Source: Selaginella moellendorffii (lineage: Eukaryota; Streptophyta; Lycopodiopsida; Selaginellales; Selaginellaceae). From it: DNA of 64,000 nucleotides. Where the stretch lies: positions 1,213,139 to 1,277,138 of the forward strand of contig NW_003314277.1 of the NCBI RefSeq assembly GCF_000143415.4. Reading direction: 5' to 3'. The position numbers and the translations under genes are program-made. Of the stretch, positions 20,451-32,684 are shown in pieces (the stretch's first letter is position 1; the number at the start of each line of letters is the position of its first letter). The notes under the pieces are model-generated. The model worked only from the letters and a program-made list of their open reading frames with translations. It did no database searches and was not told where the DNA came from.

Positions 20451-22796
20451 TATCCACTATAACCATCCATATCAATTCTGTGATATCATTGCAAATTTAG
20501 TAAGGTTTTTTTTCCTCATTTTTGCCTTTTTCTCATTTAATTTGTGATTTTCTGATTGTGACTTCTCTCTCCTTTCCTTTACACAAAATCAACTGTGTAA
20601 TTTGCCCATCATTTCTCATGAGGTAATGGCACAAAGGCTTTTTTTGCTGGCTTCACCATGCTTCAAGTGTTGAGTATGTTGGTTTTGCAACAAACAATTG
20701 GATCATATGCTAGTTGCAATAAAGTATTAGCTTTATCAATTTCTCACACTCTTATAAATTTTTCAGATTTCAATGGTTTATTGTGCTTGAAAGTTTTCTT
20801 TCTAGGGCTTTTGCTTTTTGACTTGATTTTTATGATCATTATAGTGAGTTTGTTTTGGGGAGTGTGGATTATTACAACACAATATTTGTATATAAGTAAA
20901 TAACTAATTTATACCAATTCCTCTCCAATGCAGGTACTAATGTGTGTGGTTTCTATTTTAGATTCTTTCTATGGCCATAAGTTTGCAAATCACTACATTA
21001 CAGTCATGTAACCAAGTGTGTGTCATTCAAACTACTCCAAAAATCTCAATTACTAATTTTCTGAGCTCAAAATCTCAAATCATTTCGTTAATGCTAATAC
21101 ATTTTAAGCTGGTATGGTTTGAATTTTGAAGGTTAAGCATTAGAAATTTAGCAGTCACTATATTAAGTAAGGATAGTGAGATGATATACTTTATATATGA
21201 GGGGATACTATGTTTATATTGTTATGTATATACCTCCCACATTTACACTTTTGTGGCGTTTTATTTTCTTTACAGGAGAGAGTGTATATATATATATATA
21301 CACTCTCTCCTGTAAAGAAAATAAAACGTCACAAATGTGTAAACTAGGAGCAAATAATTCCATATATAACTTAATAATACTTGTTTGCATACAACATCAA
21401 AATTAGAGACTATGTCATCTTCTTTTCTTCCCACACAACAAACTTGCATGTATGTGTTTCCACATAACTTTCCTCCATTGCAAATCACAAAGTTAGAGGA
21501 GGAAGGTGAAGAGAAAGATCTCACTATTATAGAGATTTATAAAAGTAGTGTTGAATTTTTAGAATGTTGAAAAAAAATTTTGCTAGTGCAAGATAACATA
21601 TTGAATATAGTGTATGTTGTTGTAAATGGTGTGATGATTATATATAACATATATCCTTTGCATTAATTGCTCTTAAATATCTCTTACTTATTTTCATTCA
21701 TTTCCTCTTTGTAGAACTACTAGCAAAACTACTGTCATGTATTTTAGACTATAATTTTCCATTGTATGGTGTAAGATGATGGACGAATGTGAGGTAGGTG
21801 AATCTGAGATGACAAGAGAGGATTATTCTTGTGATTAATGGATTTAATTGAAAATTATATTTGAAAAAAATATAAAATTTTGAAACTGATTTCAAATCAA
21901 AATCAAAATCTACATAAATTCATTGAGTCATGAAAAGAAACCATTTACATTAAAGACAAAATTAAAAGATAATATTTTAATTTCTTTTCAAATTTTAAAA
22001 TTACATACAAATATTTTAAGTATCTATAAATTCTTAGGAATATTTTATTACCCTAGCTGTTCACTGAATGTGCTTTAAAAATGCCAAAACCAAATACGTT
22101 CTTAGGGAAATTATTCAGACTATGGAAAGAGTTCAAAAATAAGATAGTGACAAAAATTTTCATTCTACTTTAATCACTTAACCACACTTTCAACCACTTA
22201 AAAATGTCTCACTCATAACTTTCACAAATATTCATATCAATTTAGGGTGACTTCTATAATCTTATTAAACCTATAAAAATAGATTTAACTATTGTTATTT
22301 CAATTATTAATGTTAAAACTTTGGAAGGATGTATAACTACCTTAAATATGGCCTCAAATCAACTTTGATTTTATACTTGGTCCAAATATATAGCTTTTAT
22401 ATCACACACCAAAAATGTTATTCACATATCAAGTTTTTATATTAAAGATAAATCCATTTTCATTTGCCTCATTAGTAGTTTAAGACCATTTATATATATA
22501 AAACACTTTATTTTTTTCCTTTTAAATTAACTGAAAAAAGGTAATTGCTAACATTTCTAACTTGTTTATATATATATTCTTAACTAATTCTTTTGAAAAG
22601 GAAGAGATGCCAAGGTGTATGAATGAGAGGCTGTGCCGACAATAGAGAGGCGAGAGAGCAGCAGAACAAAAATCATTGGCAGGCTTGTCGCTAATATTGC
22701 AAAGTGGGACTTCAGCAGTCTCCAGGTGGTGGTAAATCCACCCAGTTGTGCCCAAACCTAATTTCTCAATAAACCTACAGAATTTGAGTAGTAAAC
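20451..22796. other. AT-rich spacer with no gene; part is duplicated at 41660
   Basis: More than 2.3 kb of AT-rich DNA without coding support. The part from about 22004 to 22600 recurs, diverged, at 41660-42140, just beyond the second Ty3 element. That shows the kinase gene and its downstream spacer were once duplicated together. Confidence 0.6.
21241..21345. repeat. Long near-perfect hairpin
   Basis: Two arms of about 50 bp are almost exact inverted copies, each containing TTTTATTTTCTTTACAGG and AGAGAGTGTATA, meeting in an AT-only centre. It resembles a foldback or MITE-like element. No target duplication was identified. Confidence 0.8.
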
Positions 22797-24327
22797 GAGA
22801 TCCTGGATTTCGACTTTGAGGGGGATGCATTGCAGCGACGCCATGTTGGTGTCTCTGTTCTGAATTACACGAATGGGGGTTCTCTGGGGAAAATCAAGAT
22901 AGAGGGTAGTGACGTTCCACATTGTTCAGCTCGGCCCGAGCAGCGAGAGTACCCGCTGAAGATCAGCTTGGGCTGCATCGCGATCATGGAGAGAGGTTCG
23001 TTGACACTCAAGCTATGGTGGAGCGGCCCTGTTGACCATCATGAACATCCTTCACCTCAGGTCCGAATCCCTGCACCACAAATTGACAGCGTCAAGCATG
23101 AAGCTGAACTCGATAACATCATGATGAACATAAATCAGACTGCAAGTGCTGTCGAAGTTCATAAGGAACAGTGCTTGCTGTTGTGTTTGGTTTGCAAGGA
23201 CAGCGTTGAAATGGTGAGAGGGTATGCAGGCAGTAGTGAGCTCTTCTTAAGGAGGCTAAGACAATTCATCAGGAAAGCAAACGGGGTGATTCGAGAGTGT
23301 TCCGTGCTTGAGGAGCATTGGGAGTGGCTTGCGGTTGTGAAATACAACAGGGAATTGGAAGTCAAGGAGATTGTGGAGGAACTTCATTTCATGTGCAGCA
23401 AAAGTTTTATTCAGGCTTTCTTGCCAGATATGCAAGCAGCAGCCCAGCTCGACAAAGCTGCACTGGAAAAACAGGCATGAGATGGGAAATTTAGAAGTCA
23501 CTATGCTAAATACATACTAGAGAGAGTAAATTCTTCAGAGCTGCCCGAGTTGAACTCGGAGGACGTGAGTGTTCATTTCGGGGAATTGCTCCATAGAGGA
23601 AGCTATGGTGTTGTTCGTAAAGGAACGTGGCATCAAAGGCTAGTTGCAGTCAAGGAGTTCAAGGAGTCTCAAGATCTTCCATCACAAGAACTGCCCGCAG
23701 TATCAAGTATACAAGCTGCTCCTCACATTGTTCAAACCATCGGCTACTACAAGGTTGACGAAAGCTGTACCCACTTGGTCATGGAGGTAATGAGGATGAA
23801 TCTAAAAGAGTATGCCAGCAAGAACAAAGAGCTCACGCTCTTGCAACTGGTCGAGATCCTGCTCCAGATTACCAAGGGCCTCGACTTCCTGCATGGGAAA
23901 AACATTGTGCATAGAGACCTCAAGCCAGAAAACGTTCTAATCGATTTCACTGATGAGGACGAAGAGCAGCTTGTCCTGAAACTCACTGATTTCGGTACTG
24001 CATACATCAACTTCAATATTGAACAATCACATACAGCTCCAGTAGGGACGAGGTTTTTCAGGCCCCCGAGCTGCTGAGTGAAGAAAGTAGAAGAAATGGT
24101 GAGAGCATGTACTCAAGATTGGTGGACCTTTACAGCCTTGGATCTCCCAGTTGGTCTTGTCGCAGCCTGCCATCAGGATGCCAACAGTAGAGCTGGAGGC
24201 TCTGATATGTTGATGTTCTTCGGAAGAGCCATCCGAAAGACCAGTTGTTGATGAGGTTCTGAAGTCATTACGTAACATTCTGTGCAACATTCTGCGCTGC
24301 AGTCTTGTTGGCGGAAGTGCTATATGA
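22797..24327 (+). pseudogene. Broken duplicate of the C2-kinase gene
   Basis: This follows 18539-20092 closely at the base level but starts inside the C2 domain, so the start codon and about 50 residues are gone. A CTA codon has become TGA (23478-23480) between the helical bundle and the kinase. Past that stop the kinase frame is intact (GSYGVVRKG, VAVKEF, HRDLKPEN, TDFG) until a one-base loss at about 24062 in the AP(E) region shifts the frame. A further 7-base deletion follows at about 24141. The match continues into the 3' flank to about 24445, where a Ty3 LTR begins. Confidence 0.88.
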
Positions 24328-24447
24328 AACCTGCCATACACAAAGCATACATGGGCATTTAAAAGTATGGTGGCAACCATGCAGATCTATGGATTTATTT
24401 ATTTATTTCTATTATAAATTGCTATAATAGCAATTTAAATATGATTG

Positions 24448-24622
24448 TGTGAGTGCATGGAATATGGAAAGGGAATACAGAAATGTGCATATCAATTAGC
24501 CCAAAAACCCTGGCTTATATACAGGAGCAAGTGGTCCGGATTGAAACCAATCCGACGGCTACCAAAATCCCACTACGCTAATATTAGTATACGGCATCGT
24601 AGCCGTACACTTGGCCCTCACA
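24448..24622 (-). mobile_element. LTR of Ty3 copy 1 (3' LTR, minus orientation)
   Basis: The LTR is bounded by TGTGAG...CTCACA. In element orientation it is preceded by a polypurine tract (GAGAGGAGAGGATGA), which identifies it as the 3' LTR. A related LTR lies at 41484-41659. Confidence 0.8.
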
Positions 24623-24867
24623 TCATCCTCTCCTCTCGGAATAATGGAAGACCATCAGGGTTCTCTTGTAGATGGGCCGGGATCTGGAGGAACATTAGGA
24701 GGAGGCATCGGTGGATCTGTAGGTGGCATTAGCTGCTCTTGATCCCTTTGTATGAAGCATTTTAGCCGCTGCACATGCACAATCTCTGGAGGATTGGTCT
24801 GCTGAACGTCATGCTAAACCTCATAAACTTGTGGTCCAACTTGCCGCAACACCCGATACGGTCCTTT

Positions 24868-26241
24868 TCACTGCGCAAGAAGTCCCTTAGATAAACCATG
24901 TACCGTAAGATGAGGAAAACGGACTAACACCAAATCATCCACTTTGTACTCCGCAGGTGGACGATGATGACAGTTGTAGCGTCGTTGTTGTCCTACTTGT
25001 ACGTGGCATAAATGTTCGGCAGACTCTGCTCGGACTAGTGGAAGAATGCTCGTCAAATACTGATCCCACGACCTAGAATCGGCAGCTCGCGGCAATCGCG
25101 AAGGTAAACCTAGCTCTGTTGGTAATATTAGATCATGACCATATAAAAGTTTATATGGTGAAGCACCAATAGAACTTTGCACCCCCGTGACATATGCATA
25201 CCGAAGAGACGGCAAATAACCATCCCAATCCGAATGCTGAAAGTTCACATACTTCGCAATCATCCCTTTGAATGTCCGAACGAGCCGCTCCACCAGACCG
25301 TCTGATTGTGGATGATAAGCACTCGTGAAAGTGTGGCGTATCCCCAACCGAGACGTCAAAACATGAAATGCCTCAGCCATAAATGCAGGACCATTATCCG
25401 AAAGAATCCGCTCTGGACAAGAATGCTGGAACACCACTCGATTTAGGAGGAAGTAGCCAACAGCAGTTGCAGAGGCGCTAGCAAGAGCACCAACTTCCAC
25501 CCAACGAGTCAAGTAGTCAGAAGCAATAATAACATACTCATTGCCAGTAGTCGACCGTGGAAAAGGTCCCATAAGATTAAACGCCACCAACTCAAACGGA
25601 CGGGAAACCGCAATTGACTCCAACCGTCCTTCCGTAGCACGAGGGAGATTATTATGAGCTTGGCACCAAACGCAGCTACGCACATACCAGATAACATCAT
25701 GTCGCATCTTCGGCCAGTAAAAAGACCTGCGCAACTTCTTGGTTACATGACGGTGTCCCATATGCCCACCTAGAACAGGAGAATCATGGTAGGCATGGAG
25801 AAACCGCGGAATAAAGACAAAAGGCACCACCAGCCGTAAATGATCCTCAGGATCCGTCCCCACAAAATAAAGAAGGCCATCTTCAAGGCGATATTGAGAA
25901 TGTAAATGCCGGAAAGGCAAGTCATCAGCAAGTGATGTAGGATTCTCAAACCCATTTCGAAGCCTTTGAATCCATGGCTCAATCTTTTGAGCCTCGCGAA
26001 CATCATCAAGAGAAGGTAGATCCTGCTTTGCGCCTTGTGGACACTGAACGTCAAGGACAGCAACCGCCGACGGCACAGAATCCTCGTCTAGAAAATCTAC
26101 AGATGCTAGAACAACAGGCTCGTCAGAAACATGAGAAGTGAGTGAAGAAGGAAGAGGAGCTCGAGAAAGGGCATCAGCATCAGCCATAGAACTCCCTGGG
26201 CGATGAACAACATCAAAATCATATATCTGAAGCTTCAAAGC
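24868..26241 (-). pseudogene. Ty3 integrase and RNase H-integrase linker
   Basis: Reading on the minus strand: the RNase H end (QIYDFDVVHRPGSSMADADALS), an HHCC zinc finger (HMGHRHVTKKLRRSFYW, CVWC), and the catalytic core. The first catalytic Asp is Asn here (VAFNLMGPF, where copy 2 has VAFDLMGPF). The second is in ILSDNGPAF and the Glu in DGLVER. The frame stops at GLLAQ, where TGG has become TGA. A solo LTR interrupts the upstream end. Inactive by inference. Confidence 0.85.
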
Positions 26242-27390
26242 TGTCGCGCATGTGACTTCGGGTATCGAAAGTTACCTGTCGGCTAGTCCTTACGGACACT
26301 CTTACCTTACTGCCACGATGGCAGGAGGTTGGTATTGCTGGACCCGTTATCAGTCTCCGCCTAAGCTAGTTGAGAAACTGGTCCTCGCGTGTGCACTTGA
26401 CCAGATGAGCATAAGGACGGAATTCCTACGTGCTATTTGTCAAGCATACTTGACCTGGTTAGAGAAACTCATTCGTTGACTTGCACTTGCTAGTGTTGGG
26501 AACCCCCGCGATGTTGAGATTGGTCCCTCAATATCGCTAGATGATAGCTTACCGTGTCTGCCAAACACCCTCGCTATCATGCCCTTTGTGTTAGTCTCAT
26601 TTCGGTCCCAAATGCTATTTATGGAAAGTGTCCAGATTTGCTCATTTTGCATATCTATGGAATGTAGAGATCGGCCTGAACACAATGGTGTTCGTCCCGT
26701 GTCCAAATTCACATTCTAGCGCCATTCCATATTTAGTAAGTTTCGAGCTTGTCCCAGAGACTAACTCCTGATACTAAGGGAGGCTTGGGGTGAAAGCCCA
26801 AAGCATGTGTTCCTCAAGGGGGGGGGGGGGGGGGCTGTGGGGGGTTCCAAATGTATAGTAGGGATAGTGGGTAGGTCGGGCATGGCCGACCAACCTGAGG
26901 CATAGTCTAGCTCCCGCTTGCGTGCCTGTCCTTGTTCTGCGTCCGGCTTGGGTCTAAGCCCAAGTTCCATTCCATGCTAGCTGGTGGAGTACCCATGTCC
27001 TCGCGTTAGGCCACCGGTATGCCGAAATAGCGCCAGACTCCGTTTGGCTCCGTTTTGCGTGCTGGTCCTGGCATTGGGATGCTGGTTACTCTAGGACTGT
27101 TCTAAGTCGCTCCGGGTTCCTGTCCCTTCGCTCCTTGGGCTGTATGCTTAGGAGTTGCTCCGTGGGTCGGTTCCGTCACTCCTTGGCTCCACGCTTGGGA
27201 GTTTGGCACCGTTCCTTTGTTCAGTGGCCCAAGGCCCTGAACCTCGGGTTCCTATGGACACGTGGCATGGACACGTGGCATGTGACATGTGGCATCTGTC
27301 ACGTGGCACAAAGAGGGTTAGGTTCCGCTTCGTGGTGTTATCCTATGGTAAATCACCATAGGATAAAGGGTAAAAACCACGTGCGCTACA
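26242..27390. mobile_element. Solo LTR, 1149 bp, nested in Ty3 copy 1
   Basis: It starts TGTCGCGCATG, ends GTGCGCTACA and is flanked by the direct repeat AAAGC (26237-26241 and 27391-27395). The uninterrupted sequence is seen in the other Ty3 copies. A shorter relative lies at 61979-62803. A core with a long G run, CTGTGGGGGGTTCC and GTATAGTAGGGA is shared with the larger LTR at 28299. Confidence 0.85.
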
Positions 27391-28298
27391 AAAGCCCACC
27401 GAGCAGTACGACTAACCAGGTTCTTCCGCTTCAATAATGAAGTAACAGTAGTATGGTCACCTTCAAGTAACATCTGAGAACCATGTAGATATGCATGAAG
27501 TTTCTCGAAACCCCAAACTGCTGCTAAACACTCCTTCTCCGTCGTGGAGTAGTTCATCTCTGCTGGTTGTAATGTACGGCTTATATACGCAATAGGATGG
27601 TGTTGACCAGGCACACTCGAGCTCTCTTGCATACACACACCTCCAAGACCAATGTCAGAAGCATCCATGCGCAAAATAAAAGGTCGAGTGTAGTCAGGAT
27701 ATGCCAAAACCGGAGGAGTCGTCAATAGCATTTTGAGATCCCCGAACGCCTGCTCACAATCCGAAGACCAGATGAAAGATGATGTTGATGACTTCAACAA
27801 TGCTCACAATTGTGCAGTGCGATCAGAAAGATGATCCACAAAACGACCGAGATACTACACCTTGCCCAAGAAGCGCTGCACATCATTCACACATTTCGGA
27901 GTAGGGAACTTTAGAACAGCCACAAGTTTGTCAGGATCAACTTGCAAACCCTCACGAGAAATACGGTACCCAAGATAAGTTGTATCCTTGGACCCAAACG
28001 CGCACTTTGACCTCTTCAACTTTAAACCAATATCGCGTAGCCGATCCAACACTTTACAAACATCACGAACGTGCTCCTCCCACGTCCCCTCCGAGTGAAT
28101 CAAGACATCATCAATGAAGTCGGCAGTCACCTCTGGCATATCACAAAGAACCTCGTCCATCATCCGTTGGAAAGTTGCTGGAGCGTTGTTCAAACCAAAC
28201 GGCATCACCAAGAACTTGTACAAACCAAACGGTGTACGAAAAGCAGTCTTAGGAATATCTTTTGCGGCCATTGGTACTTGCCAGTACCCAGAAGCAAG
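27391..28298 (-). pseudogene. Ty3 reverse transcriptase C-half and RNase H
   Basis: The minus strand has PFGLNNAPATFQRMMDEVL, the FIDDVL active site (a YxDD variant), LGYRISREGLQVDPDKL and then RNase H (FILRMDASDIGLGGV, YSTTEKECLAAVWGFEKL). A stop separates RT from RNase H. The N-half of RT lies at 35996-36586, beyond the nested LTR element. Confidence 0.85.
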
Positions 28299-30094
28299 TG
28301 TGAGACACAAAATCCCTAGGCCCCAAAGTGGAGACGGAAGGGCGCCATGTGGTAGTGGCCGAAGCGAGAGCCAAACGAGCGTAACACGTTTGGACCAAAA
28401 GCTCCAACTTGAAAAGTCAAGAGCGGGAGTGGAACTCCCAACGAAGTGCTCGAGGAACGTGCACGAAGCGAGAAAAAAGCGAGGCTCCAAAAAGGGACCC
28501 AAAAGGACCAACACATGACACGTGGAAGTGTCCGAGATGGACTCGAGTTGGAGTCCGAAGTGGAGTCCGAGATGGACCCGAGTTGGAGTCCGAAGTGGAG
28601 TCCGAGATGGACCCGAGTTGGAGTCCGAAGTGGAGTCCGAGGTGGACCCGAGTTGGAGTCCGAAGTGGAGTCCGAGATGGACCGAGACGGAGTCCGATAT
28701 GGAGTCTGAGATGGACCCAAGAAGGAGTCCGAGATGGAGTCCGAGATGGACCCGAGATGGAGTCCGAGAAGGAGTCCGAGATGGACCGAGACGGAGTCCG
28801 ATATGGAGTCCGAGATAGACCCGAGATGGGGTCCAAGATGGAGTCCGAGATGGACCGAGACGGAGTCCGATATGGAGTCCGAGATGGACCCGAGATGGGG
28901 TCCGAGATGGAGTCCGAGATGGACCCGAGATGGAGTCCAAGATGGAGTCCGAGATGGAACCGAGACCGAGACCGAGACCGAGGCCGAGACCGAGACCGAG
29001 ACCGAGACCGAGTCCGAAACCAGGACCGAGTCCAAGTCCGAGTCCGAGTTCGAGCCCGAGTCCGAGTCCGAATACTAATACAGGCAGTTGGGTGAAAGCC
29101 CAAAGCGATCGTCCCCCAGGGGGGGGGGGGCTGCGGGGGGTTCCAAAAGTATAGTAGGGAGAGTGTGGGGGTTGGAGCCCAGTGGAGCCAGTTGGGCCAG
29201 GAAGGGCCAGTTTGGTCCAGGAAGGCCATACCCAGTGTTGGGTGATGAGCTGGCCACTGGGAAGTCCAAGACTAGAGTGAATACGGACCGACAAGCGGGG
29301 TAGCTTGGTAAAGTGTTCAAGAGCCGGCTCTAGTTCCCCCGGGAGATCGACTGGCCGATGCTCCCAGTCCAAGTGTGGGTGGCACTACCTACTTGGATAC
29401 CTGGTGTGGCTCAACGGAACCCGCTCTAAGCCCATGGCTAGAGCACCCAAGGGCAGAAGGCGAGGAGAGTACCCAGGTGGCTCGCGTAAGGCCACGATGT
29501 TCCGAAATGTTGTCCCAAAGGCCCAGACTATGGAAAGGAAGAGGAGCAGTCCTCTGGGGTAGTGACCAAGGACACAGTCGTGTGGTGAGGAAGTCCCAGA
29601 GGACCGTGGGACTTAGTGGTCGGGCCTGTGGGTCTCGATTGAGTGGCAGTGTTGGCAAACATTGCCAGGGGCAGAAAGGGACTTAGTGGGGACTGACAGA
29701 GGGATGTTGGGGAAGGCTATTCCCCTTGTCGGTGGGCATCCTAAGGATGCTAAGGAGTGGATCTGAGATGACCACTCACGGATGGTTTGCATAGTCTTGG
29801 AGAGCCAAGACTGTGATGCAAGTGGTATTGGACTACCAGTGTGGCAAAGGTGATTGGGCATGGCCTTAGCGTAACGGGCTGCTATGTCGGTGGTACCTTT
29901 GAGTGTCGGTCATGGGATCGAATACGTGGAGCACTTGGACCAAGTGCAAATGTTGAGTGGCATGGATGCCATTCTCGGGGCTAGCAAGTCCCAAGTCCTG
30001 GATTGGACTTATGGAGGTTGTGAATGAAACTCCTCCAAGTGGTTAGAGGTGTGGTTAAGTGACTAAAGTAGAATGGAAAATTTAGTCACTTACA
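28299..30094 (+). repeat. 5' LTR of the LARD-like element
   Basis: About 1.8 kb. The first third holds the minisatellite (28530-29080). A long G run lies at about 29111-29120 within a block that also occurs in the solo LTR at 26242. The right LTR repeats it nearly base for base except in the array and a 247-base gap. Confidence 0.88.
28530..29080 (+). repeat. 12-bp-based minisatellite in the LTR
   Basis: Tandem GAGTCCGAGATG-type 12-mers are arranged first as 36-bp higher-order units (with GAGTTGGAGTCC and GAAGTG variants), then as mixed 24-36-bp units, then as a run of CGAGAC hexamers. Because 12 and 36 are multiples of three, several frames on both strands stay open without encoding a real protein. 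Confidence 0.9.
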
Positions 30095-30097
30095 ATT

Positions 30098-30109
30098 TGG
30101 TATCGGAGC
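30098..30109 (+). other. Primer-binding site (initiator Met-tRNA type)
   Basis: TGGTATCGGAGC three bases after the left LTR is close to the usual plant iMet-type site TGGTATCAGAGC. Confidence 0.75.
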
Positions 30110-32629
30110 TGTTCCTTAGTTCGACTTTTATTGGTGCTCAAGTATATCACCACTGGTGTTGGCAACGGAAGGTCCGAGAAGTGGGCCTATCCTTGAGGAG
30201 TAGCAGGTTGGGAAGACATGGCTCTCCATTACAGTTCATGTGTGAACTTGTAAACAAGATGGTGGATAGAAAAGGGGCCAATAATGGAACGACTTTGGGA
30301 TCTTGGGAACAATGCAAGGTTTTCCTCATTGAGTTGAGGAGGTGATCCGGATGAGCGTTTGACTCAGCAAGCGGGCCAATTTAGTTGTGGTAAACAACTA
30401 AAGTTGGGATCACAGGAAAGATAAAGACTCCAAAGCAATAAGGGAGTCACAAGATTATCCTCATATAGCTGAGGTTGGTGCTCATGAATGTGAGACCAGA
30501 AGTAATGACCGTGGGAGGTCAAATACGGAAGAGGACTCAAGTCCTTGAAATGGTAGCCGGGGCTACCTGTAATAAATGCTGGAACAACCCAAGGAGTTGG
30601 AGGGTGTACTTAGAGATGAGTTGGTATTCTCATCACATGGACAAGTAGTCCTAAGGGGTAGAGGTTGCCCCAGAGAACAAAAACAAGTGTCAGAGTAACA
30701 CTTGTGAAAATAGTCCTTCTGAGTAGGACAGGAATGCAGAAAGTGTATTCCAGTGAGCTAGTGCCTCACAAGTGGGACCTTACGGGTCTGTGGATGAACC
30801 AAGTCCAAAACTGCTGGATGACTCAAGTAGAGTCAAGGAAAGGTCCTAAAAGGACTGATTGGAGCATTTGGACTGAGGTGTGTTGTACCCCATGAAGGAT
30901 GGGGGGGGGGGGGATCATAGGATCCAAGGATGAGAACAGAGGGTATCTCATCGATGGCAAAATGTGCCATGCTAAAGTTATGGGAAAGGTGTTCCCAGAA
31001 GAAAACAACTTTGACACAAAGTTGTGTGTGACCTCTATGGTGCAGTGCTAACGGATGGTTGGCCTGAGAAAGAGCGGTGTTGGTCTTGGCAAAGACTTAA
31101 ACACGAAGGGGAAGTGTCATAGAGGTAGGCTCGTGGAACCGATGGTGTGGAGACACCAAATGTGCCAAGGTGTGATACCTTGAGGCTATGTTGGTGGGTT
31201 CATGAGAACCCCTTGCCAAAGGAATCCTAATGGAAATGGGAATGGCATAGCCTAAGTTGCAGAGCATGCAGTTGGAGTGTGGTGACCCAGATAATGATGG
31301 AGGTGTGAAAGCACTAAACAATGAGTTGTAAGACTTGACAACTATGAGGCAACTAAGCAAGAGGTGCAAAATAACTGGTTGAACGGGTAGAAGGTAGCTA
31401 CCCAAGACGGGGGATATACCCTTACGGGGGATAAGTTACTTGTGTTGCGATATAGTAAGTCAATGTCATAAAAGGAAATACTCATTGTCAAGAAAGCCAT
31501 CATTGGGACACCCGAACACTCTAGAACATCAGAAAGTGGTGTTTGATGTCGCGAGGGCAATGGATAAAGCCCAAGGGACTAATTCCCTAGCGAATGATGG
31601 ATAGAAGGTGCTATCCAAATGTCCAAGGTTGCGGAGACAAGAGAGGACTGTCTACCCGAGTTGGACAAAGCCAAGAATGGAATTTTGGCAAGGCTAGTGA
31701 TGGGCATGTAAAGGCCCATAAACAACAATGTAATCCCAGTGTGTGGGATTATAAGGTGAGCATACCCGGATTGAGGAACCACTCCCTGGGCTATTGGGTA
31801 GGTTCATCCCTAAGTATACTTGCTAAGGCATGATAGAAAGTGCAAAGCTATCCTCCTGGTCTGGAGGAGAATAACCAAAGGAAACATATGGGGCCAAAAG
31901 GCAAGTAGTATTGGGATGGAACTGAACCATAGAAATCGAAAGGCATAACCAAGGTTGGTTATGCCAGCTGGGAGTGGAGAATCAAGTGGGGGCTCGAGGG
32001 TGTTGCCGCTAGCAACCGTGATGCCATGGAGAGTCTAAATATGGAATTGTCCATGTTAGACTATGTGGCAATTGGAAAGCTTGCAAAAAGGGAGGCCTTA
32101 GCAAGCTAAGGGACAGAGTTCCTTCAAGGTTCCCAAAGACGATTCTAGGTAGCTTAGTACCTAGAAAGGCCAAGTGTAAATGGTTCATAGAATGCGCGAA
32201 ATCAGAGTGGCGCAGCAGAAGCGTGGTCTTGAAGCTTGCCATGAGGCAAGGCTATCAAGGTTAGGGAAGTAGTTCCCGAGTGTTCAAAGAGAAGGCTTTG
32301 AACGAAAGTCGAGGATCAAGGGCTTTCACGCTTGTGCATGAACCATATTACAGTGGCCGGATGACTTGCTAAGTGAGGTTGGCAAGTCGGGGGGAACGAA
32401 TACCCTAGTTGAAGGAGCCAACTTCAAAGGGGTGGCCTATGGGGCCGAGCATGGAGGAGTCCATGCATGATCACAGGCTTGTCAAGTGAGAGGACTTGGC
32501 AGTGCGAAGGAACTAGGTTCCTAAGCTGTGATCTGTAGCGCGCTTTAAATATAAGTTGGTGCACCGGCGTGGGGAGTCACGCCAGGCATCCGGTGTGATG
32601 CCATCCGTATATGCATATACGGAGGTTGG

Positions 32630-32684
32630 GTTCGAGTCCCGACCCTCTAGTGCTTGGGTTCGAGTCCCAAATCACTAGGGCGTG
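32630..32684 (+). other. Two tRNA T-arm-like segments
   Basis: Two copies of GGTTCGAGTCCC lie about 28 bp apart, each able to form a 5-bp stem with a 7-base TTCGAGT loop, and each matches the Pol III B-box. No matching A-box or complete cloverleaf was found, so this is a relic at most. Confidence 0.4.

Noticed and set aside
28409-29229. Several long overlapping frames on both strands in the LTR
   Set aside because: They come from a 12-bp array free of stops in several frames; frames across the N gap at 34799-35045 are equally meaningless.
27855-29372. A 505-codon minus-strand frame joining reverse transcriptase text to a Ser/Thr/Pro repeat protein
   Set aside because: The join is the boundary of the nested LTR at 28299. 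The repeat part is the minisatellite read through, not a fusion gene.
30901-30913. Poly-G runs as regulatory features
   Set aside because: They are within decayed retroelement sequence and may be length-unstable; only the G-rich core shared between LTR families is worth following.
32630-32684. A tRNA gene
   Set aside because: Only T-arm-like parts are present; no acceptor stem, D-arm or anticodon arm could be assembled.
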